From Reyranella sp. CPCC 100927 (GTDB lineage Bacteria; Pseudomonadota; Alphaproteobacteria; Reyranellales; Reyranellaceae): a DNA stretch of 64,000 nucleotides. Of this stretch, positions 16,797-26,170 are shown one piece after another (position 1 is the stretch's first letter; each line of letters begins with the position of its first letter). The position numbers and the translations under genes are program-made. The notes beneath the pieces were generated by a model. It searched no databases. It was not told the origin of the DNA and was given only the letters and a program-made list of their open reading frames with translations. The stretch is taken from contig NZ_VOHA01000033.1 of NCBI RefSeq assembly GCF_007859315.1, positions 19,613 to 83,612 on the forward strand, read 5' to 3'.

Positions 16797-17933
16797 ATGA
16801 CCCGACGCGCCTACTTCACCGAGGACCACGAGCAGTTCCGCACCACCGTGCGGCGGTTCATCGACAAGGAAATCGCGCCCTACCATGCGCAATGGGAGAA
16901 GGACGGCGTGGTCGACCGGAACCTGTGGCGCAAGGCGGGCGCGACCGGGATCCTGCTGTCGGACATCCCGGCCGAGTACGGCGGTGGCGGCGGCGACTTC
17001 CTGATGGGCGCCGTGCTGACCGAAGAGATGATGCGCGGCGTCCATACCGGGCCGGGCTTTCGCGTGCACTCCGACATCGTCGCCCGCTACATCTTCAACT
17101 ACGGCAGCGAGGACCAGAAGCAGCACTGGCTGCCGCGCATGGCCAGCGGCGATGCCGTCGGCGCCATCGCCATGACCGAGCCCGGCACCGGCAGCGACCT
17201 GCAGGCGGTGCGCACCACCGCCATCCGCGACGGCGATCACTACGTGATCTCGGGCCAGAAGACCTTCATCACCAACGGCCAGCTCTGCGACTTCGTGATC
17301 GTGGTGGCCAAGACCGATGCTTCAGCCGGCGCCAAGGGCGTGACCCTGATCATCGTCGAGACCGACCGGTCCGGCTTCTCGCGCGGCCGCAACCTCGACA
17401 AGATCGGCATGAAGGCGCAGGACACCTCGGAGCTGTTCTTCGAGCAGGTGCGCGTACCGGTGACCAACCGGCTGGGCGAGGAAGGCCGTGGCTTTGCCTA
17501 CCTGATGCAGGAACTGCCGCGTGAACGCCTGATCATCGGCGTGGGCTCGGTCGCCGTGATGGAGTCGGCGCTCGACTGGACGCTCGCCTACACGCGCGAG
17601 CGCAAGGCCTTCGGCCGGCCGATCGCCGATTTCCAGGCCAACCGCTTCCGGCTGGCCGAGATCAAGACGGATGTGACGGTGGCGCGGATCTTCCTCGATC
17701 ACTGCATCACGTCGTACCTGGCGGGCGAGCTCAGCGTCGAGCGGGCCGCGATGTGCAAGTACTGGCTGACCGACCTGCAGTCGCGCGTCGTCGATGGCTG
17801 CCTGCAGCTGCACGGCGGCTACGGCTACATGTGGGAGTATCCGATCGCCCGCGCCTACGCCGACTCGCGCGTGTCGCGCATCTACGGCGGCTCCAACGAG
17901 ATCATGAAGGAGCTGATCGGCCGGCACCTGTAG
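16797..17933 (+). CDS. acyl-CoA dehydrogenase, long-chain-type
   Basis: This FAD enzyme oxidises an acyl-CoA to the 2-enoyl-CoA. The 378-residue protein has AMTEPGTGSDL and ISGQKTFITNGQ (FAD/substrate binding, about residues 125-165), RKAFGRPIADFQ and the terminal IYGGSNEIMKELIGRHL. The usual catalytic Glu of medium-chain enzymes (YEGT) is Gly here; instead Glu243 in LPRERLIIG lies where long-chain and isovaleryl enzymes place the base. ATG at 16797 follows GGAAGAG; another ATG four codons upstream has no ribosome site. It is divergent from TetR and thiolase genes. Confidence 0.92.
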   Translation: MTRRAYFTEDHEQFRTTVRRFIDKEIAPYHAQWEKDGVVDRNLWRKAGATGILLSDIPAEYGGGGGDFLMGAVLTEEMMRGVHTGPGFRVHSDIVARYIFNYGSEDQKQHWLPRMASGDAVGAIAMTEPGTGSDLQAVRTTAIRDGDHYVISGQKTFITNGQLCDFVIVVAKTDASAGAKGVTLIIVETDRSGFSRGRNLDKIGMKAQDTSELFFEQVRVPVTNRLGEEGRGFAYLMQELPRERLIIGVGSVAVMESALDWTLAYTRERKAFGRPIADFQANRFRLAEIKTDVTVARIFLDHCITSYLAGELSVERAAMCKYWLTDLQSRVVDGCLQLHGGYGYMWEYPIARAYADSRVSRIYGGSNEIMKELIGRHL

Positions 17934-17948
17934 GCGGCGTTGTGGCCG

Positions 17949-18830
17949 TCAGGTTCGCCGCGGCGGCGCCGACCAGAAGAGCAGCACAGCCGCCAGCAGG
18001 ATGGCGCCCAGCACGATGCCGCCGATGACGATATCGGTGCCACCCAGCAGCGCGCGCGGGTCGCTCTCCATCCTGTCGCGGACGTCGGGAATCGACGACA
18101 CGGTCACGAGGACGATGCCGACGAAGGCCGTGAAGCCGGCGCCGGACAGCAGGGTGATGGCCGTCGTGCGCTGCCAGCGCCAATGGCGGTTGATGAGGAT
18201 GGCGATCACCAGCAGCACCAGCGCGATCGCCGAGGGGACGGCGACCAATCCCAGTTTCTCACCCGGTGGCGTTGGCGCGAAACTGAGCAGCGTCAGGAAG
18301 TACACGGCGAAGCCGGCTGCGACGTAGACGATGATCGCGAGCACCTTGCGCGCCATGGAAGCCGGCGACGGTGGCGCTGTCGGCCAGGGCGGCGGCGCTC
18401 CGGCCGGCAACGGCGTTGGTGGCGCCGGCGACGCCGTACCCTTGAACCAGGCGGTCGCGTCGGCGCGGAACAGGAAAACCGTCAGCAGTGCCACGATCAA
18501 CAGGCCGGGCAGCATCATGATCGTGACGCTGCCGGTCGCCGCCGCGATCAGCACCATCAGGACGGACCACCCCGGATAAAGATAGCGCGCCCAGTCGCTT
18601 CGCTTCAGAACACCGACGCCACAGACCAGGCGCACGACCTGATCGACCACCGTCAGTCCCAGCTGCGCCGCCAGCGGCAGCCAGCCGCCGCGCACGAAAG
18701 GACTGTTCACGATCTCGTGTCGAAGATGAGGGATGAGCGCGCTCGCCACGAGACCGACGGCGGCAAGCCCCGCCATCGCGATGATCAGCCATCCGACGGC
18801 GGTTACGGATATAGGACGCGGCGGTGTCAT
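17949..18830 (-). CDS. integral membrane protein of unknown function
   Basis: The 293-residue protein shows about seven hydrophobic segments, near residues 9-30, 50-70, 80-95, 98-120, then after a proline-rich linker (PAPPTPLPAGAPPPWPTAPP) near 163-183, 195-215 and 225-245, with a last one at 267-288. The two halves with a Pro/Ala linker suggest a duplicated or two-module inner-membrane protein. No catalytic or transport motif is recognised. It is convergent with the acyl-CoA dehydrogenase gene (15 bases between stops) and divergent from the CoxL-like gene. Confidence 0.78.
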   Translation of the reverse strand: MTPPRPISVTAVGWLIIAMAGLAAVGLVASALIPHLRHEIVNSPFVRGGWLPLAAQLGLTVVDQVVRLVCGVGVLKRSDWARYLYPGWSVLMVLIAAATGSVTIMMLPGLLIVALLTVFLFRADATAWFKGTASPAPPTPLPAGAPPPWPTAPPSPASMARKVLAIIVYVAAGFAVYFLTLLSFAPTPPGEKLGLVAVPSAIALVLLVIAILINRHWRWQRTTAITLLSGAGFTAFVGIVLVTVSSIPDVRDRMESDPRALLGGTDIVIGGIVLGAILLAAVLLFWSAPPRRT

Positions 18831-18961
18831 GGGTCTGTCACCTGTACGCTCATTGAGTCATAGCGACCTTGCACGGGCAGTTATCACTAGGGCCAGGCTG
18901 GCCGGCGCGATATCCTTGGCACATCCCGTGCATCGCACAATCCCACATTCTGGACGGATCC

Positions 18962-21301
18962 ATGAACGCGCCGTCGTACGTCAGCACGCTTGATTCGTTG
19001 AAATTCGGCATCGGCCAGCCGGTGCCGCGCCAGGAAGACCCGACTTTGCTGCGCGGCCAGGGCCGCTATACCGACGATCTCAACCTGCCGGGCCAGGCCT
19101 GGTGCGTGATGGTGCGCAGCCAGGTGGCGCACGGCATCATCAAGGGCATCGATACCGAGCAGGCCAGGACCATGCCCGGCGTGCTGGGCGTGTGGACCGG
19201 CGCCGATCTCGACGCCGCGGGCTACGGCCCGCTCAAGACCCTGATCCCGGTGCCCAACCGCGACGGCACGCCGATGAAGACGCCGACGCGCCACTCGCTG
19301 GCCACCGACAAGGTGCGCTTCGTGGGCGATCCGGTGGCCTTCGTCGTGGCCGAGACCGTGGCGCAGGCCAAGGACGCGGCCGAGGCGGTCACGGTCGACA
19401 TCGAGCCGCTGCCGGCGGTGACCGACGCGCGTGCCGGCGCCCAGGCCGGCGCGCCGCAGGTGTTCGACGACGCGCCCGGCAACATCTGCGTCGACTACCA
19501 CTATGGCGATGCCGAGAAGGTCGCCGCCGCCTTCGCGCAGGCCGCGCACGTGGCGCGCCTGCGGCTGGTCAGCAACCGAATCGTGGTCTGCGCCATGGAG
19601 CCGCGCTCGGCGCTCGCGCAGTACGATGCCGCCAGCGACCGCTACACGCTCTATGCCGGCAACCAGGGCGCTTTCGGCCTGAAGCACCAGATGGCCGATC
19701 TCTTGAAGATCAAGCCGGCGCAGATGCGCATCCTGACCGGCAATGTCGGCGGCTCGTTCGGCATGAAGGGATCGCCCTACCCCGAGTATGCCGGCCTGTT
19801 CCACGCCGCCAAGCTGCTGGGCCGGCCGGTGAAGTGGACCGACGAGCGCAGCGGCAGCTTCCTGTCCGACCAGCACGGCCGCGACCATGATTTCGACGGC
19901 GAACTGGCGCTGGACAAGGACGGCACGTTCCTCGCCGTGCGGCTGACCGGCTACGCCAATGTCGGTGCCTACCTCGCCAATGTCGGGCCGCTGATGGGCT
20001 CGATGGGTGTCACCCGCAACCTCGCCGCCATCTACCGCACGCCGCTGATCGAGGTGTCCTCGAAGGTGGTGTTCACCCACACCTCGCCGGTGGGCGCCTA
20101 TCGCGGCGCCGGCCGGCCCGAGGCCAACTATTTCATGGAGCGCCTGATCGACACCGCGGCGCGCGAAATGGGGCTGGACCACCTGGCGCTGCGCCGGCGC
20201 AACCACATCCGGCCCGAGGAGATGCCGTACAAGACCGCGTCGGGCACCACCTACGACAGCGGCGAGTTCACCGCGCTGCTGGACGAGGCGCTGCAGCTGG
20301 CCGACATCGCGGGTTTCGCCGCCCGCAAGGAAGAGAGCGCGCGGCGCGGCAAGCTGCGCGGGCTGGGCGTCGGCAACTACCTCGAGGTCACGGCGCCGCC
20401 GATGAAGGAGATGGGCGGCATACGCTTCGAGGCCAACGGCGACGTCACCATCATCACCGGCACCCTGGACTACGGCCAGGGCCACTGGTCGGCGTTCGCG
20501 CAGGTGCTGCACGAGAAGCTCGGCATCCCGTTCGAGCGCGTCAAGCTGATCCAGGGCGACAGCGATCTTCTGATCGCCGGCGGCGGCACCGGCGGCTCGA
20601 AGTCGATCATGGCCAGCGGTGCGGCGATCGTCGAAGCCTCCGACAAGGTGATCGACAAGGGCAAGCAGATCGCCGGCGTGGCGCTGGAAGCATCGGCCGC
20701 CGACATCGAGTTCAAGGCCGGCCGCTTCACCATCGTGGGCACCGACCGCAGCATCGAGATCATGGGCCTGGCCGCGAAACTGCGCGGCGGCATGACCCTG
20801 CCGGAGGGCGTGCCCACGACGCTCGACGTCAGCCACGTGCACGAGGCGGCGCCGTCGGCCTATCCCAACGGCGCCCATGTGGCGGAGGTCGAGGTCGATC
20901 CCGACACCGGCACGGTGGCGGTGGTGAAGTACACCATGGTCAACGACTTCGGCACGGTGATCAATCCGCTGCTGGTCGAGGGCCAGAGCCACGGCGGCGT
21001 CGTGCAGGGCATCGGCCAGGCGCTGTTCGAGCGCACGGTCTACAGCGAGGACGGCCAGTTCATTACCGGCTCGTTCACCGACTACGCGCTGCCGCGCGCG
21101 TCGGACGTGCCCTCGTTCCAGATCGCCTATCACTCGGTGCCGGCCACCACCAATGTGCTGGGCGCCAAGGGCTGCGGCGAAGCCGGCTGCGCCGGCTCCC
21201 TGCCCTCGGTGATGAACGCCCTGGTCGATGCGCTTGATGGCAAGCACATCGACATGCCGGCCACGCCCGAGCGGGTCTGGGAAGCGCTGCAGGGGCGGTA
21301 G
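18962..21301 (+). CDS. xanthine dehydrogenase/CoxL-family molybdenum hydroxylase, large subunit
   Basis: The 779-residue protein is a complete Mo-binding large subunit: GRYTDDLNLPGQAWCVMVRS at the start, GNVGGSFGMKG in the middle, AYRGAGR at residues 379-385 and the catalytic Glu740 in GCGEAGCAGSLPSV. AYRGAGR marks form II CoxL-like proteins rather than true CO dehydrogenase (AYRCSFR), so an aldehyde or N-heteroaromatic substrate is more likely. The FAD (medium) and 2Fe-2S (small) subunit genes that normally adjoin it are absent on both sides; it must borrow partners from elsewhere. The start follows GGACGGA. Confidence 0.92.
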   Translation: MNAPSYVSTLDSLKFGIGQPVPRQEDPTLLRGQGRYTDDLNLPGQAWCVMVRSQVAHGIIKGIDTEQARTMPGVLGVWTGADLDAAGYGPLKTLIPVPNRDGTPMKTPTRHSLATDKVRFVGDPVAFVVAETVAQAKDAAEAVTVDIEPLPAVTDARAGAQAGAPQVFDDAPGNICVDYHYGDAEKVAAAFAQAAHVARLRLVSNRIVVCAMEPRSALAQYDAASDRYTLYAGNQGAFGLKHQMADLLKIKPAQMRILTGNVGGSFGMKGSPYPEYAGLFHAAKLLGRPVKWTDERSGSFLSDQHGRDHDFDGELALDKDGTFLAVRLTGYANVGAYLANVGPLMGSMGVTRNLAAIYRTPLIEVSSKVVFTHTSPVGAYRGAGRPEANYFMERLIDTAAREMGLDHLALRRRNHIRPEEMPYKTASGTTYDSGEFTALLDEALQLADIAGFAARKEESARRGKLRGLGVGNYLEVTAPPMKEMGGIRFEANGDVTIITGTLDYGQGHWSAFAQVLHEKLGIPFERVKLIQGDSDLLIAGGGTGGSKSIMASGAAIVEASDKVIDKGKQIAGVALEASAADIEFKAGRFTIVGTDRSIEIMGLAAKLRGGMTLPEGVPTTLDVSHVHEAAPSAYPNGAHVAEVEVDPDTGTVAVVKYTMVNDFGTVINPLLVEGQSHGGVVQGIGQALFERTVYSEDGQFITGSFTDYALPRASDVPSFQIAYHSVPATTNVLGAKGCGEAGCAGSLPSVMNALVDALDGKHIDMPATPERVWEALQGR

Positions 21302-21325
21302 TACCCGCTATCGCTCGAGTGGGAC

Positions 21326-21428
21326 TGTCATCCCGAGTGCCCCTTCGACAGGCTCAGGAGAGGGATCTTTCGATGCAGGCGCACCCTGCGTCACTTGCAG
21401 AAGATCCCTCGCTGTGCTCGGGATGACA
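21326..21428. repeat. family A inverted repeat, variant centre
   Basis: TGTCATCCCGAG at the left and CTCGGGATGACA at the right are the family A ends. The left arm is interrupted by CCCTTCGACAGGCTCAGG, a segment I recognise as a separate common repeat motif in other genomes, so this copy looks composite. It lies between the CoxL-like gene and the convergent ClC gene. Confidence 0.8.
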
Positions 21429-21487
21429 GCTGCATCACTGACGAGTGAGAGGCTGTTGGCTTCCCCAGCTTGCCGGGAAGAAACAAA

Positions 21488-23248
21488 TCACACCTGCCCC
21501 AGCACGTCGCGGCGGCGCAGTTCCAGCGCCTCGGCGTAGCGGCGCAGCGCGTGCGCCTCGGTCAGCAGGCCGACCACGCGGCGCGTCTCGCGCCCGTCGG
21601 CGACGGCCAGCGCCTCGGCCTCGGTGCGATCGAACAACTCCACCGCCTCCTTGATGGTCATGTGCTCCAGCAGCACGTCGTCGGCATGGTGCAGGATCGT
21701 GCCGACCGTGCCGCTGTCCGCCAGTTCCGCCGCATGGGCTTCGGCCACCATCACCAGTCCGGCGTAGCGATCATCGGCATCGATAGCCACCACCTGCGTC
21801 GCGGCGCCCAGCGGAAAGGCGTCGCGAAAGGCCGGCAGGCGCATGTCGACGGGCACCGTGCGCGCGTCGTGGCGCATCATGCGGTCGACCGTGAGGTCGC
21901 GGATCCAGCCGACATCGGCGGCGCTGCGGATGGTCTCGCCGCGCAGGTGGAAGCGCCAGGTGGCGAACGAATAGCCGAACGTCTCGCGCGTCACCTGGGT
22001 GGCGATGATCACGGCCACCAGCACTGCCGTGGTCAGCCAGAAATTGCCGGTGGTCTCCAGCGCAATGAAGGTCATGGTGAGCGGCCCGCCGATCACGGCG
22101 ACCGACAGGGCGCCCATGCCGATGATGGCATAGACGCCGGCGTCGAGGCCCAGCGACGGCCAGAGTGCCCCCAGCCCCGAGGCAAACAGCTGGCCGCCCA
22201 GCGCACCCAGCAGCAGCGAGGCAAAGAACAGGCCGCCGCGGAAGCCGGATCCCAGCGACACCATGGACGCCAGCGCCTTGAGCACGAACACCAGCGCGAT
22301 CGCCCACAGCGAGCGGTCCAGCACGCCGGCCAGATGCAGGGCGCCATGGCCCGACGACATCACCTGCGGCGATACCAGCGCCAGCAGCCCGACCAGGAGG
22401 CCACCGATCGCCGGCCGCAGCAGTGCCGGGATGCGCGCGCGTCCGAACAAGGATTCGCAGAACGACACGCCGCGCATCAGCGCGATGCCGAGACCGGCCG
22501 CCAGCAGGCCCAGGATGCCGGCGATGACCAGGTCATGACCGGCGATGGTCGACGTGCTGGCAACGACGATGCCCTGTGACGACGGCGACACCGCCTGGGC
22601 GACGACATGCCCGAGCAGGGCCGCCAGCCCGACCGGCGCCAGGCTCGCCACCGAGTAGCTGCCGATGACGAGTTCGAAGGCGTAGAAGGCGCCGGCCAGC
22701 GGTGCCCCGAAGGCGGCGGCGATGGCGCCGGCGGCACCACAGCCGACCAGCACCCGCAGATCGCCGCGGCGCAGGCGGAACTTGCGTCCGATCGACGAGG
22801 CGATGCCGGCAGCGAGCTGGGTGTAGCCGGCCTCCAGGCCGACCGAGGCACCGACGCCGCTGGACCAGAGGGTCTGCACGGCCACCAGCAGGCTGCCGCG
22901 GAACGACATGCGGCCGCCGTGCAAGGCGTTGGCCTCGATCGGATCGACCTCGCGGCCGGCGCGCCAGCGCGCGATCAGCGCCATCGCCAGGCCGAACAGC
23001 AGGCCGCCGGCCAGCGGCACGGCGACCGCCCGCAGCGGATCCAGCAGCTGGTGCGCCGACAGGCGCTGGCCGGGCGACAGGTCGAAGAAAAGGCGGTGCA
23101 GGACATCGACACCCACGCTCATGGCGCTCACGACGAGACCGGCGGCGACGCCGATGACGGCGGCCAGCACGACGAGGCTGGTCTCGCGCGAGCGCACCAG
23201 CGCGCGCCATCGGCGCGGGACTTCCAAGGTGATCCGGAGTGGACGCAT
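21488..23248 (-). CDS. ClC-family chloride channel/antiporter with CBS domains
   Basis: The 586-residue inner-membrane protein has the ClC fold (about residues 25-430) followed by a cytoplasmic CBS pair (VDRMMRHDARTVPVDMRLPA, HMTIKEAVELFDRTEAEALA). The anion-filter motifs are non-standard: the GSGIP position reads SSGVGAS (129-135), GREGP reads GLEAG (137-141) with the gating Glu139 kept, and GXFXP reads GSGFRGGLFF. The retained Glu is consistent with H+/anion exchange. Similar GLEAGYTQ variants exist in other alphaproteobacteria as far as I recall. Substrate anion is uncertain. Confidence 0.9.
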   Translation of the reverse strand: MRPLRITLEVPRRWRALVRSRETSLVVLAAVIGVAAGLVVSAMSVGVDVLHRLFFDLSPGQRLSAHQLLDPLRAVAVPLAGGLLFGLAMALIARWRAGREVDPIEANALHGGRMSFRGSLLVAVQTLWSSGVGASVGLEAGYTQLAAGIASSIGRKFRLRRGDLRVLVGCGAAGAIAAAFGAPLAGAFYAFELVIGSYSVASLAPVGLAALLGHVVAQAVSPSSQGIVVASTSTIAGHDLVIAGILGLLAAGLGIALMRGVSFCESLFGRARIPALLRPAIGGLLVGLLALVSPQVMSSGHGALHLAGVLDRSLWAIALVFVLKALASMVSLGSGFRGGLFFASLLLGALGGQLFASGLGALWPSLGLDAGVYAIIGMGALSVAVIGGPLTMTFIALETTGNFWLTTAVLVAVIIATQVTRETFGYSFATWRFHLRGETIRSAADVGWIRDLTVDRMMRHDARTVPVDMRLPAFRDAFPLGAATQVVAIDADDRYAGLVMVAEAHAAELADSGTVGTILHHADDVLLEHMTIKEAVELFDRTEAEALAVADGRETRRVVGLLTEAHALRRYAEALELRRRDVLGQV

Positions 23249-23471
23249 CGCAAGACTACACTGTAGGCGCTTCCCGATCGTTCAAGCGCCGGAATGCGTC
23301 GTTTTGCGGGCCAATCCGCCGACGCAGGCCTGCTGCCCCGGTAGCGCAACTGCAGCATTCGCGCCTTAGGCTGTGCATGAGCATCGTACGATCGGATGAC
23401 GTACCGCTCTGCGCAACGGCGTACGATGGCGCCGGAAGTCGTGAAGAACGCCCTCGGAAGGAGCCGGCACC

Positions 23472-24620
23472 GTGGTTCGCATCGCTTCCTTCAATGTCGA
23501 GAACCTGTTCCAGCGTCCCAAGGCGCTGAACGGCGATACCTGGGCCGAGGGCCGCCCGATCCTGGCCGCGTACAAGGAGGTGAACGAACTGTTCGCCCTG
23601 GACGCCTACAGCGCGACGACCAAGCGGCGCATCCGCGACCTGCTGGTCAAGCTCGAGATCTACTCACGCAACAAGCACCAGGCGATCCGGCGCAACCTGA
23701 CCAAGGATCCCCGATGGGCCTGGCTGCGCAAGAATCGCGGCGCCTTCGATCGCGAGCCCGTCGATGCGACCCAGAGCGTCGAGATCATCGCAACCGGCCG
23801 CGCCGACTGGATCGGCTGGGTCGAGCTGGCGACCGAACAGGTGGACGAGACCGCGACGCGCATGACGGCGCGTGTCATCCATGATCTCGACGCCGATATC
23901 ATGGGCGTCGTCGAGGCCGAGGACCGGCCGGCACTGGCCCGGTTCAACCGCGAGCTGCTGGACACACGCTACCGCCATGTGATGCTGGTCGACGGCAATG
24001 ACGATCGCGGCATCGACGTCGGCATCATGACCCGTGACGGATTCCCGATCACCTCGATCCGGTCGAACGTCGACGCGCTGAGCAACGGCAAGCCGATCTT
24101 CGACCGCGACTGCCCGCAATACGAGATCGTGACACCCGCCGGCACCACCGTCCACGTGCTGCTCAACCACTTCAAATCGCAATCGGGCGGCGGCGGCGAG
24201 CGCCGCAAGCTGCAGGCGACGGAAGTGCGCCGCATCGCCGACGGGTTGGTCGCAGCGGGGCAGCACGTCGTGGTCGCCGGCGATCTCAACGAAGGCCCGG
24301 CCCAGGAAGGCGCGTTCGCCGCGAACCTGCGCCCCCTGGTCAACGCCAACAGCCCGCTGATCCCCTGCTACACGCTGGACAGCTTCGATGTCGGCAGCCG
24401 ACCGGGCACGTTCGACGCGTGCGGCCTGCGTAACCGGCTCGACTACGTCCTGGTCTCGAAAAGCCTGCTGCCGCACGTCAGCGGCGGCGGCGTCTTCCGC
24501 AAAGGACTGTGGGGCAGCCGGGTCACACGGCCAACCGCGTGGGAGACCTACCCGGAGATCACGCAATCATCGGAAGGCGCGTCCGACCACGCCGCGATTT
24601 TCGTCGATCTCGACATCTGA
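23472..24620 (+). CDS. endonuclease/exonuclease/phosphatase-fold hydrolase
   Basis: The 382-residue protein shows all EEP-superfamily motifs: FNVENLF at the start (Asn and Glu metal ligands), VVEAEDR, LLNHFKSQ, VAGDLNEGP and the terminal SDHAAIFVDLDI. An insertion of about 90 residues (YKEVNELFALDAYSATTKRR to ATGRADWIGWVEL) after the first motif distinguishes it. No signal peptide is present. It starts with GTG at 23472, near GGAAGGAG. Such proteins are Mg2+-dependent phosphoesterases or nucleases; the substrate cannot be told. It stands alone, divergent from the ClC gene. Confidence 0.88.
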   Translation: MVRIASFNVENLFQRPKALNGDTWAEGRPILAAYKEVNELFALDAYSATTKRRIRDLLVKLEIYSRNKHQAIRRNLTKDPRWAWLRKNRGAFDREPVDATQSVEIIATGRADWIGWVELATEQVDETATRMTARVIHDLDADIMGVVEAEDRPALARFNRELLDTRYRHVMLVDGNDDRGIDVGIMTRDGFPITSIRSNVDALSNGKPIFDRDCPQYEIVTPAGTTVHVLLNHFKSQSGGGGERRKLQATEVRRIADGLVAAGQHVVVAGDLNEGPAQEGAFAANLRPLVNANSPLIPCYTLDSFDVGSRPGTFDACGLRNRLDYVLVSKSLLPHVSGGGVFRKGLWGSRVTRPTAWETYPEITQSSEGASDHAAIFVDLDI

Positions 24621-24680
24621 TTGCGACCGCGTTTGACAACGGCGCCGCGGTGCTGGAGCGATCCAGGAGGATCCGCGGAC

Positions 24681-24714
24681 AAAGAAAAGGCTCCGAACAC
24701 TCGCGCTCAGAGCC
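24681..24714 (-). terminator. rho-independent terminator of the small membrane protein gene
   Basis: On the minus strand GGCTC (24710-24714) pairs with GAGCC (24689-24693), and the strand continues TTTTCTTT. It lies 17 bases after the stop at 24731. Confidence 0.65.
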
Positions 24715-24730
24715 CTCGACACGTCACCCG

Positions 24731-25174
24731 TCAGTTCTTCTTGCTGCCGCTTTCCTTGGCGGCGGCGATCCTTGCCGTGCGCGCCTCGGCGGCTGCCATG
24801 GCCGATTTGATGGCGCCGTCGATCTGCGCTTCGGTGGAGAGCTGATCCAGCGCCCTGCCACAGGCCCTGCCGGCATCCACGTCAGGCGCATGACCGGCAT
24901 TGACGAAGATCTCGGCCTGCTCCCCGCCGCCCTTGCTCCTGACCTTGGCCGCGTCGGCCGCCGAGACACCCGAGCTGAGGTACGACGCGAGGCAATATTC
25001 CGCCCGGATCTTGTCGCCGTCCGCCTTGCGGTGGTCCGCAGCAGCACTGCGTGACATGAACCAACCGGGATAACCAAAGCAGAAGATGGCCGTGGCGATG
25101 ATGCCGATACCAAGGCCGACCATGTGCTCTTTCGCTATCGGATTCTCCCATACCTTCTTGGCTTGACCAGCCAT
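24731..25174 (-). CDS. single-span membrane protein of unknown function
   Basis: The 147-residue protein starts at 25174 after AGGAGG at an 8-base distance. One hydrophobic segment (about residues 18-38, MVGLGIGIIATAIFCFGYPG) is near the N-terminus, followed by a soluble charged part with cysteines (AEYCLASYL, GRACGRAL) and an Ala-rich helical end. Topology suggests an inner-membrane anchor with a periplasmic or cytoplasmic tail. No family is recognised. A good terminator follows. Confidence 0.75.
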   Translation of the reverse strand: MAGQAKKVWENPIAKEHMVGLGIGIIATAIFCFGYPGWFMSRSAAADHRKADGDKIRAEYCLASYLSSGVSAADAAKVRSKGGGEQAEIFVNAGHAPDVDAGRACGRALDQLSTEAQIDGAIKSAMAAAEARTARIAAAKESGSKKN

Positions 25175-25415
25175 ATTGATAGCCTCCTGTTGACAAGCGG
25201 GACAACATGTTCGCCCGCTGTTCAGCACCGTATCAGGTTGATGGAAAATAGATAGGAAAAGCCAGGAAGTGCCTTATTAAGCATTAAAAGTGGTTGCGCA
25301 GTAATTTATGAGAATCGAAAAAGTCGTCGCATAGTACATGCCAAAGGCATGACTATTTCCGAAGCTGCCGTCATTACGGACACGCCTCGTCACCCGCGTG
25401 CGCCGCAGCAATCGC

Positions 25416-25607
25416 TCAATGCTTGTCGGCTGCTTGCGTCTCCGGCGGGTGGCGCGTATCGCCGCGGCGGTTCTGCGGCCGCACGTAAGTGATACGGGCA
25501 TCGGGATGTTCTGTCTTAGCCTTCAGGGCTGCGATCAGCGCGTCCTCGGCGTCGACCGCGACGTGGTTCGCCCTGCCTTTGTCCTTGAGCCCGACCGTGA
25601 ACTTCAT
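25416..25607 (-). CDS. small conserved-looking protein of unknown function
   Basis: The 63-residue frame MKFTVGLKDKGRANHVAVDA...ALIAALKAKTEHPDARITYV is preceded by GGGAGG at 5 bases, which makes it a credible gene. The first 45 residues look like a compact alpha/beta fold with an Ala-rich helix; the tail (RPQNRRGDTRHPPETQAADKH) is probably disordered. It lies between other minus-strand small genes. Function is unknown. Confidence 0.65.
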   Translation of the reverse strand: MKFTVGLKDKGRANHVAVDAEDALIAALKAKTEHPDARITYVRPQNRRGDTRHPPETQAADKH

Positions 25608-25714
25608 CGCCGCCTCCCTGAATGGTTCCGGGGTCGACGCCTCGCGCGCGCCGTCCGCCAGCCGCGACATCGCAGGTGTAGGCCACGGCCGCGCACGCCG
25701 CAACCGGCGCCGGG

Positions 25715-26170
25715 TCAGGGGGCGATGGCGATGACCTTGACCGTCTGCCGCTGGCAGGCGTTGTCATTGCAGATGCCGCTGAACCAGACCTCCCCGTCGC
25801 CGATCATCACGCCGGTGTCGCGGGCGAACAGAGTCTCGTAGGTCTGCTTGCGCACTGCCGCGACAACCCGGGCCGTGACGATCTGGTCGTAGCGGGCGAG
25901 CAGATCCGGCGCGGCGCGCAAGGCGACGTCCTTGCCGCCGCTCCTGATGGTCAGCGGATAGGCGATCATGGCGGCGACCGCCGGCTTGTTGCCCGCCACG
26001 ACCGCCGCCTTCAGATCGATGAAGAATGCGCGATAGGGCTTGTGATCGCCGAACAGGCTGTCGAGCCTGGCGTTGACCTCCGGTTCGGACTGCGCGCCCG
26101 CCGGCAGCGCGCCGATTGCGGTGCCGCAAAGCAGCGCCAGGACAAGCAGCCCCTTCAACCTGCCGATCAT
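25715..26170 (-). CDS. small periplasmic protein of unknown function
   Basis: The 151-residue protein starts at 26170 after GGGAG and has a signal peptide ending LPAGAQS (about residue 27). The mature part (YRAFFIDLKAAVVAGNKPAVAAMIAYPLTI, then VSGRVVAAVRKQTYETLF-like helices and VMIGDGEVWFSGICNDNACQ) resembles periplasmic NTF2-like proteins with a terminal C-x4-C pair. No enzymatic motif is seen. An open frame extends upstream into the neighbouring promoter region and is not used. Confidence 0.75.
   Translation of the reverse strand: MIGRLKGLLVLALLCGTAIGALPAGAQSEPEVNARLDSLFGDHKPYRAFFIDLKAAVVAGNKPAVAAMIAYPLTIRSGGKDVALRAAPDLLARYDQIVTARVVAAVRKQTYETLFARDTGVMIGDGEVWFSGICNDNACQRQTVKVIAIAP

Noticed and set aside
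18887..21247. 786-codon minus-strand open frame opposite the CoxL-like gene
   Set aside because: The plus strand encodes a complete molybdenum hydroxylase with all motifs; the antisense frame is an effect of high third-position GC.
18962..21301. true CO dehydrogenase large subunit
   Set aside because: The active-site loop is AYRGAGR, not the AYRCSFR with the Cys needed for the Mo-Cu centre, and coxM/coxS are absent.
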